Below, piece by piece: positions 53,485-64,000 of a stretch of DNA of 64,000 nucleotides (positions within the stretch are counted from its first letter, which is position 1; the number at the start of each line of letters is the position of its first letter). The notes beneath the pieces were generated by a model that was not told the DNA's origin, ran no database searches, and saw nothing but the letters and a program-made list of their open reading frames with translations. The stretch spans positions 20,069,745 through 20,133,744 of the forward strand of contig OY848917.1 in assembly GCA_963693285.1 (NCBI GenBank). Reading direction: 5' to 3'. The translations under genes were made by a program, and so were the position numbers. The stretch comes from Xestospongia muta (Eukaryota; Porifera; Demospongiae; Haplosclerida; Petrosiidae).

Positions 53485-53821
53485 ATGTCAGGTAATCGTT
53501 GTTTCTCTGGCTGTACGTTATTATTTAGACAGTTTCTACTGTTATTGTGGAAGAATTTTCTTCTTCAAGTGAGTAATTTTATTACTGTTCGCTCCTATCA
53601 CATATTATAGTACACAAAGTTGTTATTTCTTGACATCAAATCTCAGGAGCTCTGAGAATATTAAGTTTTACATTGTAGTGTACGTGTGCATGCATTACAT
53701 TGATAGACATGAATATATGGATAATAACAATAGTTTAATTTTTGAAAATTATATTTATATTATTTTTTGTTAGGTTTTTATCAATTTTGCTCAAGAACAA
53801 GAAGAGGCACAACGAATGTAA
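53485..53821 (+). pseudogene. ABCA minigene: exon 1 joined to exon 41 (internal deletion)
   Basis: Exon 1 (53485-53568, MSGNRC...NFLLQ) is followed by the first part of intron 1, which passes near 53608 into the last part of intron 40 and then exon 41 (53774-53821, [15 protein letters not shown] stop). Exons 2-40 are gone. Both exons are phase 0, and donor and acceptor are intact, so splicing would give a 43-residue open frame with a short hydrophobic segment and the C-terminal VFINFA motif. The conserved 5' leader is replaced by the end of a transposon. Most likely a dead remnant of unequal recombination. Confidence 0.85.
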
Positions 53822-54109
53822 ATACATAAAGTGTTAAAATACTACTTGCTATCTGTGTTATTTTACTTTACATATTTTGCTGACTTTTTGAAAAATTTAC
53901 GTTAAGTTTAGGACAACAATTAAAGCTTATTGGAAATATTGGCACACACTATATTTGTTGCTAACATCAAAACAAATAAATAAAAAATTAAGTACTGTAG
54001 CATGCAGTTTATTTTTTAAAAAACAATTGTAATATATACCATTAATGTACACAATAATAAAGAATTAGAGGAGATATGTATTATGTATGTACAAGTATTT
54101 ATTTTGAAG

Positions 54110-56355
54110 TTCAGCTGTCAAGCTCTTAATAAAGTCTTAATAGTCATTGTCTAAGACCCTTCTTCTAACTATTATTGGCATTTGAAGTGGAAAGAAGCAA
54201 TTGTTTTGACGTTTTAGCTGTTACTTATATATTTTTATAGAATTTATATAAGCTATGACAGAATAAAACTTACATTATCATCCACATACTACTCCAGAAC
54301 ATTGTGATCAAGATGAAGTATAGTGTCCAAATGTAGAGCAAAATAGACATAGTTCCACATGTTGTGATCATTTTTAATATGATGATCAAAACCCTACAGT
54401 GTGGAATACATAAATAAAAGATAGTGTCTATATAATTGTTTAACAATAGTTAATTGAGCTTAATGGTGTCTTTCAAATGTATCATTGTCAATGCTACAAA
54501 TAAACCAATTTTTTACAATCATAAAAAATGTGTAGAAAAAAATGAGAAGACTGCATAGAGATTAGGTCCAATGTACACCACTATAAGAAAATATAGAGAA
54601 TACAACAGCAATAGAAATGACCTGATGTTCCCAATGCCAATAGTGAAAAAAATCACAAAAGATATTTGATACAGAGGGGGCAAAACTGAGTAAACAGAAC
54701 TCAAAGCATTTTTCTCCACTATTTTTTAATATACTGGAAAGAGCATACCTAGGATTATTCTAAAAATGGAGTTTAAGCAATGAAATCAACATTAAGTTTA
54801 TTATAATTGCAGATATTGACTACAGTAGCAGTGGTGGATGTACAATTGAAACGTTTTGAGGATATGACTTTGGTGGTTCATTTTTTTGAATATTACAAAC
54901 ACTTATAATCAGAGCAAACCACAATAGACAAGAACTTGAGTTATAGCCTTTTTTCCATACAACTTAAAGAAAGGTGTTTACAAAGTCCTTGATAGTCTGC
55001 ATGGTCATGTCTGAGACTATATCCTAAAACTACTATTAATTTGTAAGATACATGCAAGAGTTTTTTCAATAAAGATATAATTTGATAAAATTCAATCATT
55101 TATTTTTTGTTTAGTCCATTAATGATGACTGAAACTGCTTTCTGTTCTATTCACACTTGATATGAATACAAAGTAGTATAAAAAAGATATGGATTTATCA
55201 AAAATGCATGTATAATATTCAAGACTTAAGTATTGTGAGAATGTATCAATTATCTTACCAGGTCACTTCTATTATTTTTACTGGGGACAAAAAAGTAGCA
55301 GCAACAAATTCAGTTTGTTGCAAATTAATAAGTAATTAATTAGTTTAAGCTTACATGTTAGAATACAATTACAGGATTATAATTTAATTTTAGCTTACAA
55401 CTCACAATTTTGCTACAGTTTTGGAGATATTATTAATATGTTTAGCTTCTCTAGTATGAAGTATTCAGCTACCTTCAATACAGCCAATATAAAGTGGATG
55501 ATACTCAGAATATAGAGGAGACCATATGAATACCATATAGGTATGTTAGAAAATATGATAATAATGAAAGAAGCATTACTGTCATAAATAAGTGTGGAAC
55601 TATAAAATAAGATATAGAGTTTCCCTAATTATGTAATTGCTTTCTATGCTCTTGTGTATCATAATTATAACACCCATAGGATAACAATGCTAGGGTTAGT
55701 GTTTAATAGTTGTTCATTATAAAATAACAATTTGTTATGTGCTCAGAATGATACAACTTACAAAAACAAATGTATTAGCACATTCTTTTCTCCTTGTATA
55801 AGACAAGTCTAGAAATTTACAATAACTGAACAATAATTTATACATCGAAATCGAGTAATAAGAAATAAACAGAAGTAATGTGAATTTTAGATTAGCTTAC
55901 TTTACAATGTATTTCATTTTATTAACTGTGACCTGTTTCTATTTTGTGGCAGGTAATGTGATGTAAAATGATGAATTTAATTAAACATAAAATAGGTTAC
56001 TTTGTGTCTGTTTTTCTTCCTAGGAATCTTGAAAAGAACCAAAATGAACAAATTCAGGAGTAATATCAAGTGCCTCCATCTACGTGGTTGCCTAACAGCA
56101 AATATTATGATCATAATACATATATCCATAAATATTACTATCCAATCAGGCATTATACATATAAGTAACAACACGCAATCAGATCAATAACTTACAAAGC
56201 TACTTGAGACCAGTGATAATACCACTTGTCATATATTTTTCTCTGTATGTGTGAATACTTGTTATATCAACTGTAGATCATACTTAGTAATAACCTGGCG
56301 TTTCGTATTCTTTCTAATTGAAAATATCCACTCCATGGAATCATTGACTTTGTCC
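54110..56355 (-). pseudogene. ITPR-like channel gene fragment, copy 4
   Basis: It lies behind the minigene, on the - strand, from about 56355 to 54110. The TM-like segment (NLFILVLFKIP, about 56070-56010), the piece at about 55560-55440, a membrane exon (PPLYQISFVIFF...IGPNLYAVFSFF, about 54719-54519), and the HIK-DHN exon (54393-54274) are present. That exon has an in-frame TAG near its end (LE-stop-YVDD), and the last exon has TAA after DNDY. It breaks off at about 56360, where copy 2 sequence (to 29420) would continue and MULE-related sequence begins instead. Confidence 0.6.
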
Positions 56356-56860
56356 TCTAACTATAGGTAACAACATCTTATTGTTCCATAGTTTATTGAA
56401 AATAAACTATGGAAGTTACTACTTATCTATAGTTGACTTAGGTAAATTGAATGATTGGAGTTTGATAGAAGTGACTGTTATACCTCATATTTTTATTTGT
56501 TTGTTGGTTTAGTGATTTTTGTTGATGGAGTTTTACAATGTTTTCAAGTTGAGAGAGAATGGTTTTTGTGGAGATGCTGCTTTGTTTCCTGGTTCATTTG
56601 ATAGCCTGTTAAATCTAGATGATATTTCTATTATTGACTTTAACAACATTTAATGCTGCTTTCATATTCTTTTTTATTTGTTGCAGTATATCTTCATATG
56701 TACAGTGATCTAATAAGGCATATAGATGATCAATATCTCTTCATATGTCTTTTTTCCTGGCAACTGTTGTAGTGTATTCACCCAAGACTTTTACTTTATG
56801 TAATATTTCCTCATTCCAAACATTGAGTGACTTCATAGGGACATTTAATGGTTCTATTGG

Positions 56861-56975
56861 AATATGATTCGGATGATAGTTGATATACTTAATAACAAGG
56901 TAAATATGTTTACACATTGTTACATTGAAAAGAGAGTTGGGACATGTGCATGTGTGCAAACGTTACATTTCTTGT
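56861..56975. repeat. Inverted repeat, arm 1 (SWIM segment)
   Basis: 115 bp, nearly identical to the reverse complement of 57594-57709. It carries the SWIM finger codons of the MULE remnant. Confidence 0.85.
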
Positions 56976-57593
56976 AATGTGTGTGACAATTTTGAGAAAT
57001 TGTTTGTTGATTCTTGATGGTGTAGTGGTTTTCAGGTTTTAATGTAGAGTTAACTGGCTATTCATTACTTTGAGTTTCTGTTATAGCTTGTATTAAAAGC
57101 TTTATGCTATGTAGTATGTACATATCTGATGTCAATGATACCTATTAGATAAGTTTTCGTTCCCTTCTCTAATTTTATTTGTCTTTCAAAAGCTTTGTCT
57201 TTTGCTGTCTTTATGAGCAGATGAACACATTTATCAACACATTGATTGATTTTGCCTTTCATATACAAATATTTTAATGTTTGATGGAATGATTCAACAT
57301 ACATGTTGGTGTTGATACCAACTATTTTTCTGTAATGTGTAGCACAATGATGTTTGTGTTGACTGTACTCTAGCTTGAAGTAATTAGTGAAACATTGTGT
57401 CCACTCTTTATTGTCAGTACATGTCTTAAACTCATTGAAAAGTAACTCAAAGTTGTTGTCATCTTCATCAAGAAGCATTTGGAGAGTGTGGTAAATTTGA
57501 CACTTCTGCTTTTTTTCACTGATAAATTTCAAGGCACCTCTCAAGGCACAATCTACATGCTACAAACATAGTTTTTTGTGGATGTCTATTGAT

Positions 57594-57709
57594 ACAAGAA
57601 ATATAACGTTTGCACACATGCACATGTCCCAACTCTCTTTTCAATGTAACAATGTGTAAACACATTTACCTTGTTATTAAGTATATCAACTATCATCTGA
57701 ATCATATTA
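57594..57709. repeat. Inverted repeat, arm 2
   Basis: Reverse-complement copy of 56861-56975, sitting inside the transposase frame about 620 bp away; it disrupts the DDE domain. Confidence 0.85.
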
Positions 57710-57880
57710 TTGAATCAAAGTCATCAGATATAAACCACTTTGAAGATATTGTTCCAATCTTTTTATTATGGTGTTCAAAGTAATATGTCAGTAGTATTTG
57801 GTCCTCTCTGTTACTTAGGCACCATGAAACTGGATAGTCCTCACTGTATATTGGTATATTAGTATAGTGCTGCTGTTGCA

Positions 57881-59033
57881 AATCTCATCAGATCCATGTG
57901 GTATATATAACTTGAAGTAATTATATTTTGTTATCATCACTTGTATAGCTTACCAAGGAGTCATTCAACTTGTGCTACCTTTTGTTGTTTTAAATGTAAG
58001 AAACATTATGACCTTTATAAAAGATGATCCAATTTGCTTTATCATTGCCACCAGTTTGAACATAACTATAGCTCCCTAAATTGTAAATGCATGATAACTT
58101 GTAATTTTGCTAGCCCCCATGCATCACAAAGATGTAATTCTTCAGAAAAAGGTACTAGTGATATACATTTTTGTGCTTGGCCATTCTTCTAAAAGGATCT
58201 CTATATGTAATTTGTTCTTTCATACACTTATTGTCAAACAATTGCAATGAGAAGAGTATATACCTTCATAATTGAAGTATTAATAATAATAGTAATGAAT
58301 GCAGATCTAGTTTTAATGTAGTTCGGGTTTGTTTATCACATTTATTGTTGGTAATGGAACTAATTATATTGGACTAGCTGAAATGCATTAATCACCTCAG
58401 ACATCATACCCTTCTTTTTCAGGCAACATCACTTTTTGCAAAGAATTTTTGATTGCATCTTCTATGTTATCTCCCTGGATGACATGTGCAATACATTGTC
58501 AACATATTAATAGTACTTTAGATCACCTAGAGACCAGTGTGGAATGAATTCTATAAATGTGCAATTTGCTTCATATTAATTAGTTTAGTCAATTACTGTT
58601 CAGTTGATTAAAGATCTCTATTGGCTGTATCACCTTAGTACACTCATGCATGCAGAGATTCTGTAATATTTTATCAAGCATATGTAGCATGTAGCATACT
58701 GTAGCTTAGAGTACATTTATATCATTATGATATTGATCTTACTGCATTTTTATGTTTATTTATATATTCTTGTAGGAACGGAATATAAAGGATTGCCTGA
58801 AGAATTACATTTGCAAGCAAGTATTTCCTAGATTTGTAATACTGAGAGAAGACTTGAGTCCATCACAGCTCTCAGTAACTGAGCACAGTATAATTTTCAT
58901 TATGTTTTATTACTGTTTATTATTTATTAAAAATGTCATATAATAATAATTTATTAATGTAAGATCACGCCCATTGTGAAATTAAGTGACTTCACTGACT
59001 TGTTTTCCGGCTAGGAGCAGTCCAACGTTGGAA
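57881..59033. other. Intergenic stretch with one exon-like frame
   Basis: Mostly AT-rich sequence in which I recognise nothing. At 58776, right after an acceptor-like TTCTTGTAG, a + frame stays open for about 50 codons (ERNIKDCLKNYICKQVFPRF...) to a TAA near 58941. It could be a stray exon of an unknown gene. I do not recognise the peptide and see no partner exon. Confidence 0.25.
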
Positions 59034-59082
59034 ATTCTTTAGACTCCCACTCTGGTACTGTCGTTATTGTAGTCTAAAGAAT
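59034..59082 (+). promoter_or_regulatory. 12-bp inverted repeat overlapping gene D start codon
   Basis: ATTCTTTAGACT (59034-59045) and AGTCTAAAGAAT (59071-59082) are perfect inverted copies, 25 bp apart; the second runs into the ATG (59081-59083). In RNA this would be a hairpin covering the start codon. In gene C the left arm was separated (30208-30285) by the MULE, and in gene B it is gone. Confidence 0.5.
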
Positions 59083-61633
59083 GTCAAATAATCGTTGTTT
59101 CTCTGGCTGTACGTTATTATTTAGACAGTTTCTACTGTTATTGTGGAAAAATTTTCTTCTTCAAGTGAGTAACTTTATTACTGTTCGCTCCCATCACATA
59201 TTTTTGAAAAATAACCTTCCTGTCTTACACGTCCATTGCATGATATACGAGAGACAAGATGATATACTTCAGTAGATGATTGAATGATTAGTTGGCAAGG
59301 CGTATACACATATACATACATGTTGAACAAAGTTAAATTTACAGCTCAGGATGAGTTCTAGGGATAAATGTATATACTATAGAAAAGATTGTGATTATTA
59401 ACTTAATACAAGAAACTGCCTTTAGCTGCTAATCTCAACATTATTGAAATGTATCAATTTTGTGAAAATTTAAACAAAGTCTACAAAGTAATAATGAATC
59501 ATGCTGAATGATCATGAACAGCTATTTTTTAATATTTTACGTTTAGTGACCACATTGACTAACTTAGTATGATCATTTTAATGTCATCCAAATGTAGTTG
59601 TAGTAGCTGCTTTTATAGTTAGTTGTTATAATAATCGTAATAGTATATCTTGTCAAATACTTATCTCATTGTCATTTGTTATATATATTTTGAATTAGAT
59701 TCGTCGTCCCATTGGAACTTTGTTTGAAATAGCAATTCCTCTAGTTGGTATAGCCCTTCTTGTTGGTTTAAGGTAAGCCTTATATAAAGGGAACGTTCAT
59801 GATATAAATATGAATTGTATTGTTTTACTATGTTTACTAAGAGGTGTGTAAGGTTGTGGTTAGAGAGTTTTTGAGTGGTTAATTTAAGTGTATTTGAGAC
59901 TTTGTATAGTTTATAAATTGACACTATTTTTTGCACAAGAGGTACTGAAGTAGCATAGTAAAATAACAAAGAACAATAGTTATGGTATTTCATTCATTTT
60001 ACAGCTGTTAAACTCTCTTTTCCATTAAAGCTTAATGATAGACTTGATTTTGGCTATTATATTTATTAAAAGATTATTATAAATCATTACTTTGATAGCA
60101 CTGTTGTTGCTGTACTGTGCATATAATGGACTATAGTTTGTTGATTACATATGAAGACTGCTTTGCTTGTTTTTTCCAAAAAGAACAACTTACATCAATT
60201 CAATTATTAGTTTATCTTGTTAATGTGTAATCATTTGTTTTACTAAATTAGGCAAGCCTTTAACAGAGCAGGCACTAGTAGTGAATACTGTTTTACAACA
60301 TTTGGATCAGACTCATTAACAATTCCATATCAGCAACAACAGAATGATAATATAAGTGTATACTATGCTCCTAATACTTCAGAATAGGGTAAGATTGTTA
60401 CAAAGTTTAGTTCATATTATTATAACTGTGCTAATGATTTTGTGATGTAGTGTTATTGACAGTAATAAGTATGAGCAAACTATGGTAGCACTAGCTAGAC
60501 AAAAAACAATGCTAATATTTATTTGATTTAAAAGTGTAGAGTGTTTATATAGGTCTTAGTAGTTATGGGTGTGGCTAACTTTGATTCTGAGTCAGGCATT
60601 TTAAACTTATTTCTGTATTTTAAATCATATAAATAAATACATAACTTTAATAGTTTGTCTGAGGAAAATATTATGACATGACATGACACATATTATTTTA
60701 TAAGTTAACTTCATCAACAAAGTAATCTCACAAAGTTAATTAAGTAAGACAATTAGTCAAGAGTACACACTTTATGAATATCCTAATATAATTATGACCA
60801 TACCTATAAATATTAATAGTTAGTTCTAGAACATAGAAGAATCCCTTGTTTTATTAGTTATTTCTTACATAAACAAGTTGTCTAGAAACATGTACACTTC
60901 ATTATAATATGAGTTGTTTATTATGTAATCATTGTTGTAGAAATCTTTAGTGTGTATTTAAGTAAAATGATTTTTAAATTTTGTCTATTGATATATTTCT
61001 TATAGCACAAAACCTGTCACTCAACTATATTGCCCCAATGTTATTGAAGAGTGGTATAAATCTAGTGGGAGTGGCTACACAAGATGAATTTAACCAGTCA
61101 TCTGATTTGTATTTTGGCTACTATAGTCGTGCAGGTTTGTATGGTTAATTTTAACTAATAAAAGTGTTTTTTAAAGAGTAATAGTTGTTTAAGAATCAGA
61201 TACAACATTTACATTGCTGACATACTATGATGATATGATGTAAAGTGCTAATAATGATAGCAATTTCTTTATTACCAAAAAAATATTATAAAGTTCAACT
61301 TAAACATCATTAATAATAACTACTAGATTTCTTTAGGGATATTCTTTGAGAGTCTTGACAATGATGATGTTAGATACAGTATACAACTGACTAGTACCTT
61401 TACTGAATGGTCTACGTCACAAGTAATAAATCCATTTCTACTGCTTGGACCAAGAACCCAGAAGTATATTATCATATTATATATATTAAGTATATTATGT
61501 AACTGTTTTTATAGTCCATATATAAGTATGGGATTTATGCAATTAGAGAAGATTATTAATGAAGCAATTATTGAATGGAAAACTGGACAAAAGTTTAACA
61601 TTGATGTTGCTGTCAGGGTAAGTATACATGTGT

Positions 61634-61653
61634 TCACACACACCATGCATATG

Positions 61654-61688
<35 letters not shown>

Positions 61689-61805
61689 GCACACACGCAC
61701 ACACACACACACACACATACATACATACACATGCATACATATATACATACATACACACATACATACATACATACACGCACACATACATATGTACATACAC
61801 ATGTA
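61634..61805. repeat. CA/CATA microsatellite, gene D intron 6
   Basis: (CA)n followed by (CATA)n directly downstream of the exon 6 donor region. Here no foldback element precedes it, in contrast to B and C. Confidence 0.93.
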
Positions 61806-62561
61806 TGTATGCATTTATATGTCTTATGAAGTGACTAATGGTTGATATGGCTATGTAGAATAACAAATCCCTGCTTTGTTTTCTTTCTATCTTTTATATC
61901 AATAAATATTTATTGCAACCAAACAATTTGTAACTTAACTACGGAATGCATACTTCACATTAGATTGTTAATGGTTTAATTTACTATTCACTTCATAGAG
62001 TTTTAGTTTACATAGTAATTCCTTAAATATTAAGTTGATTGTTTAAAATGGCTTATTATTTTCTTATGTATTAACTTGTTTCATGTCATCTTTAGCTAAT
62101 ATTTATGTATTTTTCCTATAGCAATTTCCATATCCACAATATAAAGATGATTTCTTCTTTTTTTTAACTGGATTTATTCTTCCTATTCTAATTGTTGTCT
62201 CATTTCTTTATTCTGCTGGAGTCTTTGTTAAGGTAAGTCATTTATAAGGGATGAGAGAGAATGTATTATTTAATTGTAAGTGTGTACCACAAATAAATTA
62301 GTCACCACATTATTACAAGTAGGATTTTATTACTTCTAAATATTTAGATAGATTTTAAATAAATGGATTTATTTTTAGTTATAGTTTTTGTTGCTTCTAA
62401 GTATTTATGTTGGAGTAACTTATACTTACTAGTTTTTATGTTAATTATTATGAGATAATAGTTACTATAAGAAGTAAACTTTAGTTTAAATAAGAGAAAG
62501 TCTACTTGGCCTGCTCCTTTGTCTATGACTACCTTAATATGATGATCATTGTAGTCATAGT

Positions 62562-62562
62562 A

Positions 62563-62597
<35 letters not shown>
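62562..62597. repeat. (ATT)n run beside exon 8 acceptor, gene D
   Basis: About eleven ATT units just before the acceptor CAG (62601-62603); see the longer run in gene C. Confidence 0.9.
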
Positions 62598-62599
<2 letters not shown>

Positions 62600-63816
62600 A
62601 CAGGAGCTAGTGTTAGAGAAGGAGACTCGTATTCGTGAGACAATGAAAATGATGGGACTTAGTAACTGGATTCTTTGGACATCATGGTTTACAAAACAGT
62701 TACTGTTTTATCTTTTACCTATCATTATAAATACAATATTACTTAAAGTAAGTGTCGATGTGTCTACTATACTATGTACTATATTATGTAATATTACATG
62801 AGGTATAATATAATTTATATATTGTGTTATATATAGTATATATGTACTATATTATGTTGTATATTATAATTATGTCACATTTTATAATTATAGAAATGTG
62901 TTTTGTCAGGAATACATAGGCTCACCAAAATGGCTATGGGTTCTTGGCTGTATATATTATTATATCATGTACAGACATTAGTGATAGTAATGGTATAAAT
63001 AGGAGTAGGCAACAGAAAGCAACAGATGGAAGCAACATATATGGTCTACTCTTTCATGTTACTACAGTGCAAACATAAGAAGGAAATATATTAATTGTAC
63101 ATACAGATTAAGTGGCTATTGTCTATTGTGATGTTAAATAGAATGTCATAACTGACTATAAACTACATGTACACAATTAGTCATTAATACATTAGTAATA
63201 ATAACAGACTGATGTCTGTTGGTTAAATAAACCAATCTATATTTAATTTGTGTAATAATTATTGTTGCTATTTATTTTCAATTTAGTATGGTGGTGTATT
63301 TCCAAAGAGCAATATCTTCCTTATTTTTATCTTTTTAATAATGTTTATGATTTCTGGGATTGCTTTTTGTTTCTTCATCAGGTGAGATAATAATAATGTG
63401 TTGTATTAACTTTGTAACAGTATATCTAGTATTCTTGATGTTCATAATAATAATTGTTCTTTTTTGTTTTCTAGTGTTTGGTTTAATTCGGCCAGGATTG
63501 GTCTGATGGCTGGTTTGGTATCATGGTTTTTTACAATTGTACCATATTTCCCATTTCTTGATAATAACCTCTATCAGAATTCACCACTGTAAGTCAATCA
63601 TAACTTAGTAATCAACATTTAACTTTTATAACATTAACAGCTAACAACTAAATTGTAGTTCACATTGCTATAGAATCTAGAGCTTATGTGAATTACTTAT
63701 TATATAATTTGTTACTATAATTATTACAAAGTAAGAAATCATATATTTCACATGAATTTTTAATTTTATACTGTTCCACTGATGTAAACTATAAATTTGT
63801 GGGTTGTTGTTTGTTT

Positions 63817-63989
63817 CAAATTGTTTAAACATTGATTCATACTACAATATTTTGATGCATTATTGACCTGATCATTTCAATATTGATTCTATATTGAATT
63901 AATAACTTCAGTATTGAATAGATTGATTGATATTGTATTGATGGGTTGATATTAAGATATTGTAGTATGTATCAATGCTTAAACAATTT
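63817..63989. mobile_element. 173-bp palindromic MITE, gene D intron 10
   Basis: Outer arms CAAATTGTTTAAACATTGATTC and its near reverse complement (about 63963-63989) form inverted repeats of about 40 bp around an ATTGAT-rich core. The same intron in B and C has no such sequence, so it is a D-specific insertion. Confidence 0.68.
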
Positions 63990-64000
63990 TTAATAAATTA

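Larger units (their letters stand above)
56360..57880 (-). pseudogene. Diverged MULE transposase remnant
   Basis: On the - strand, from 5' to 3': 57860-57715 reads DYPVSWCLSNREDQ...KWFISDDFDS, matching GYPVGWCLSNRED and FMSDDAEQF of the other elements. Then 57560-57107 begins HVDCALRGAL, has TNMYVESFHQTLKYLYMKG with the catalytic Glu, and continues KAFERQIKLEKGTKT. Last, 56959-56741 has the SWIM finger CTCPNSLFNVTMCKHIY. The middle, between the second Asp and CTWH, is replaced by an inverted copy of its own SWIM segment (57594-57709). It keeps Arg (KAFERQIKL) where copies 1 and 2 have TGA. The family is the same; the sequence is clearly more distant. Confidence 0.8.
59081..63588 (+). pseudogene. 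ABCA-family transporter, gene D (exons 1-10; premature stop)
   Basis: Exons: 59081-59164, 59699-59772, 60252-60388, 61006-61134, 61337-61463, 61515-61617, 62122-62232, 62604-62747, 63287-63381, 63475-63588; the rest lies beyond the window. All lengths and splice sites equal those of gene B. It encodes TM1, ECD1 and the first TMs of the N-terminal membrane domain. Codon 98 is TAG (60385-60387), where A-array paralogues B and C have TAT (SEY). No alternative donor nearby removes it. All other exons seen are open, so the stop may be recent, a polymorphism or a sequencing error. If real, it truncates the protein in ECD1. D lacks the MULE and the B/C-specific intron insertions. It starts MSNNRC instead of MSGNRC. 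Confidence 0.82.

Noticed and set aside
56741..57544. Two independent small genes on the - strand
   Set aside because: Together with 57715-57860 they match consecutive parts of one MULE transposase and its SWIM finger.
60385..60387. TAG as a splicing artefact removable by another donor
   Set aside because: The only suitable GT lies at 60389, after the TAG, and the exon length of 137 is identical in B, C and D.
1..64000. CRISPR arrays, bacterial operons, tRNA or rRNA genes
   Set aside because: The sequence is intron-rich and eukaryotic. The regular repeats are microsatellites, and I found no cloverleaf or rRNA-like stretch by eye.

Overview
The window is eukaryotic, AT-rich genomic DNA with genes split into many short exons by GT-AG introns, rich in small transposons and microsatellites. 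Lineage is inferred only: multi-domain ABCA transporters, inositol 1,4,5-trisphosphate receptor (ITPR)-like sequence, Ulp1-bearing Mutator-like elements and compact introns fit an early-branching metazoan such as a demosponge. No marker in the window proves it.

The backbone is a head-to-tail array of full-transporter ABCA genes on the + strand. Gene A (192-4065) is the 3' third of a gene. Gene B (9188-26498) and gene C (35305-51949) are complete, each with 41 exons whose lengths and phases I checked one by one; they give open products of 1,880 and 1,872 residues. A minigene (53485-53821) keeps only exon 1 and exon 41. Gene D (59081 to the window end) covers exons 1-10 and has an in-frame TAG in exon 3. 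The proteins have the layout TM1, extracellular domain 1, TMs, NBD1, TM7, extracellular domain 2, TMs, NBD2, and a C-terminal VFINFAQEQ motif like the VFVNFA motif of ABCA1.

Behind each gene A, B, C and the minigene, in convergent orientation, lies a broken 3' piece of an ITPR-like channel gene (four copies, each with its own lesions). Upstream of B and of C sits the same Mutator-like (MULE) transposon: a decayed copy at about 6039-9165 and a nearly complete copy at about 30286-35287. The latter's exons encode a Ulp1/C48 protease, a Thr-rich linker, a C2H2 finger, a FAR1/FLYWCH-like domain, a DDE transposase, a SWIM finger and a PHD finger. A diverged relative lies on the - strand at 56360-57880.

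History read from the sequence: B and C share the MULE, a 354-bp MITE in intron 1 and a palindromic element in intron 6, all absent from D. The 3' part of B, however, matches A far better than C. This fits unequal crossing-over inside ABCA genes, which duplicated a unit of about 21-26 kb and made B a chimera. Smaller events are visible too: an in-place inversion in intron 36, deletions, MITE insertions and microsatellite growth beside a splice acceptor.
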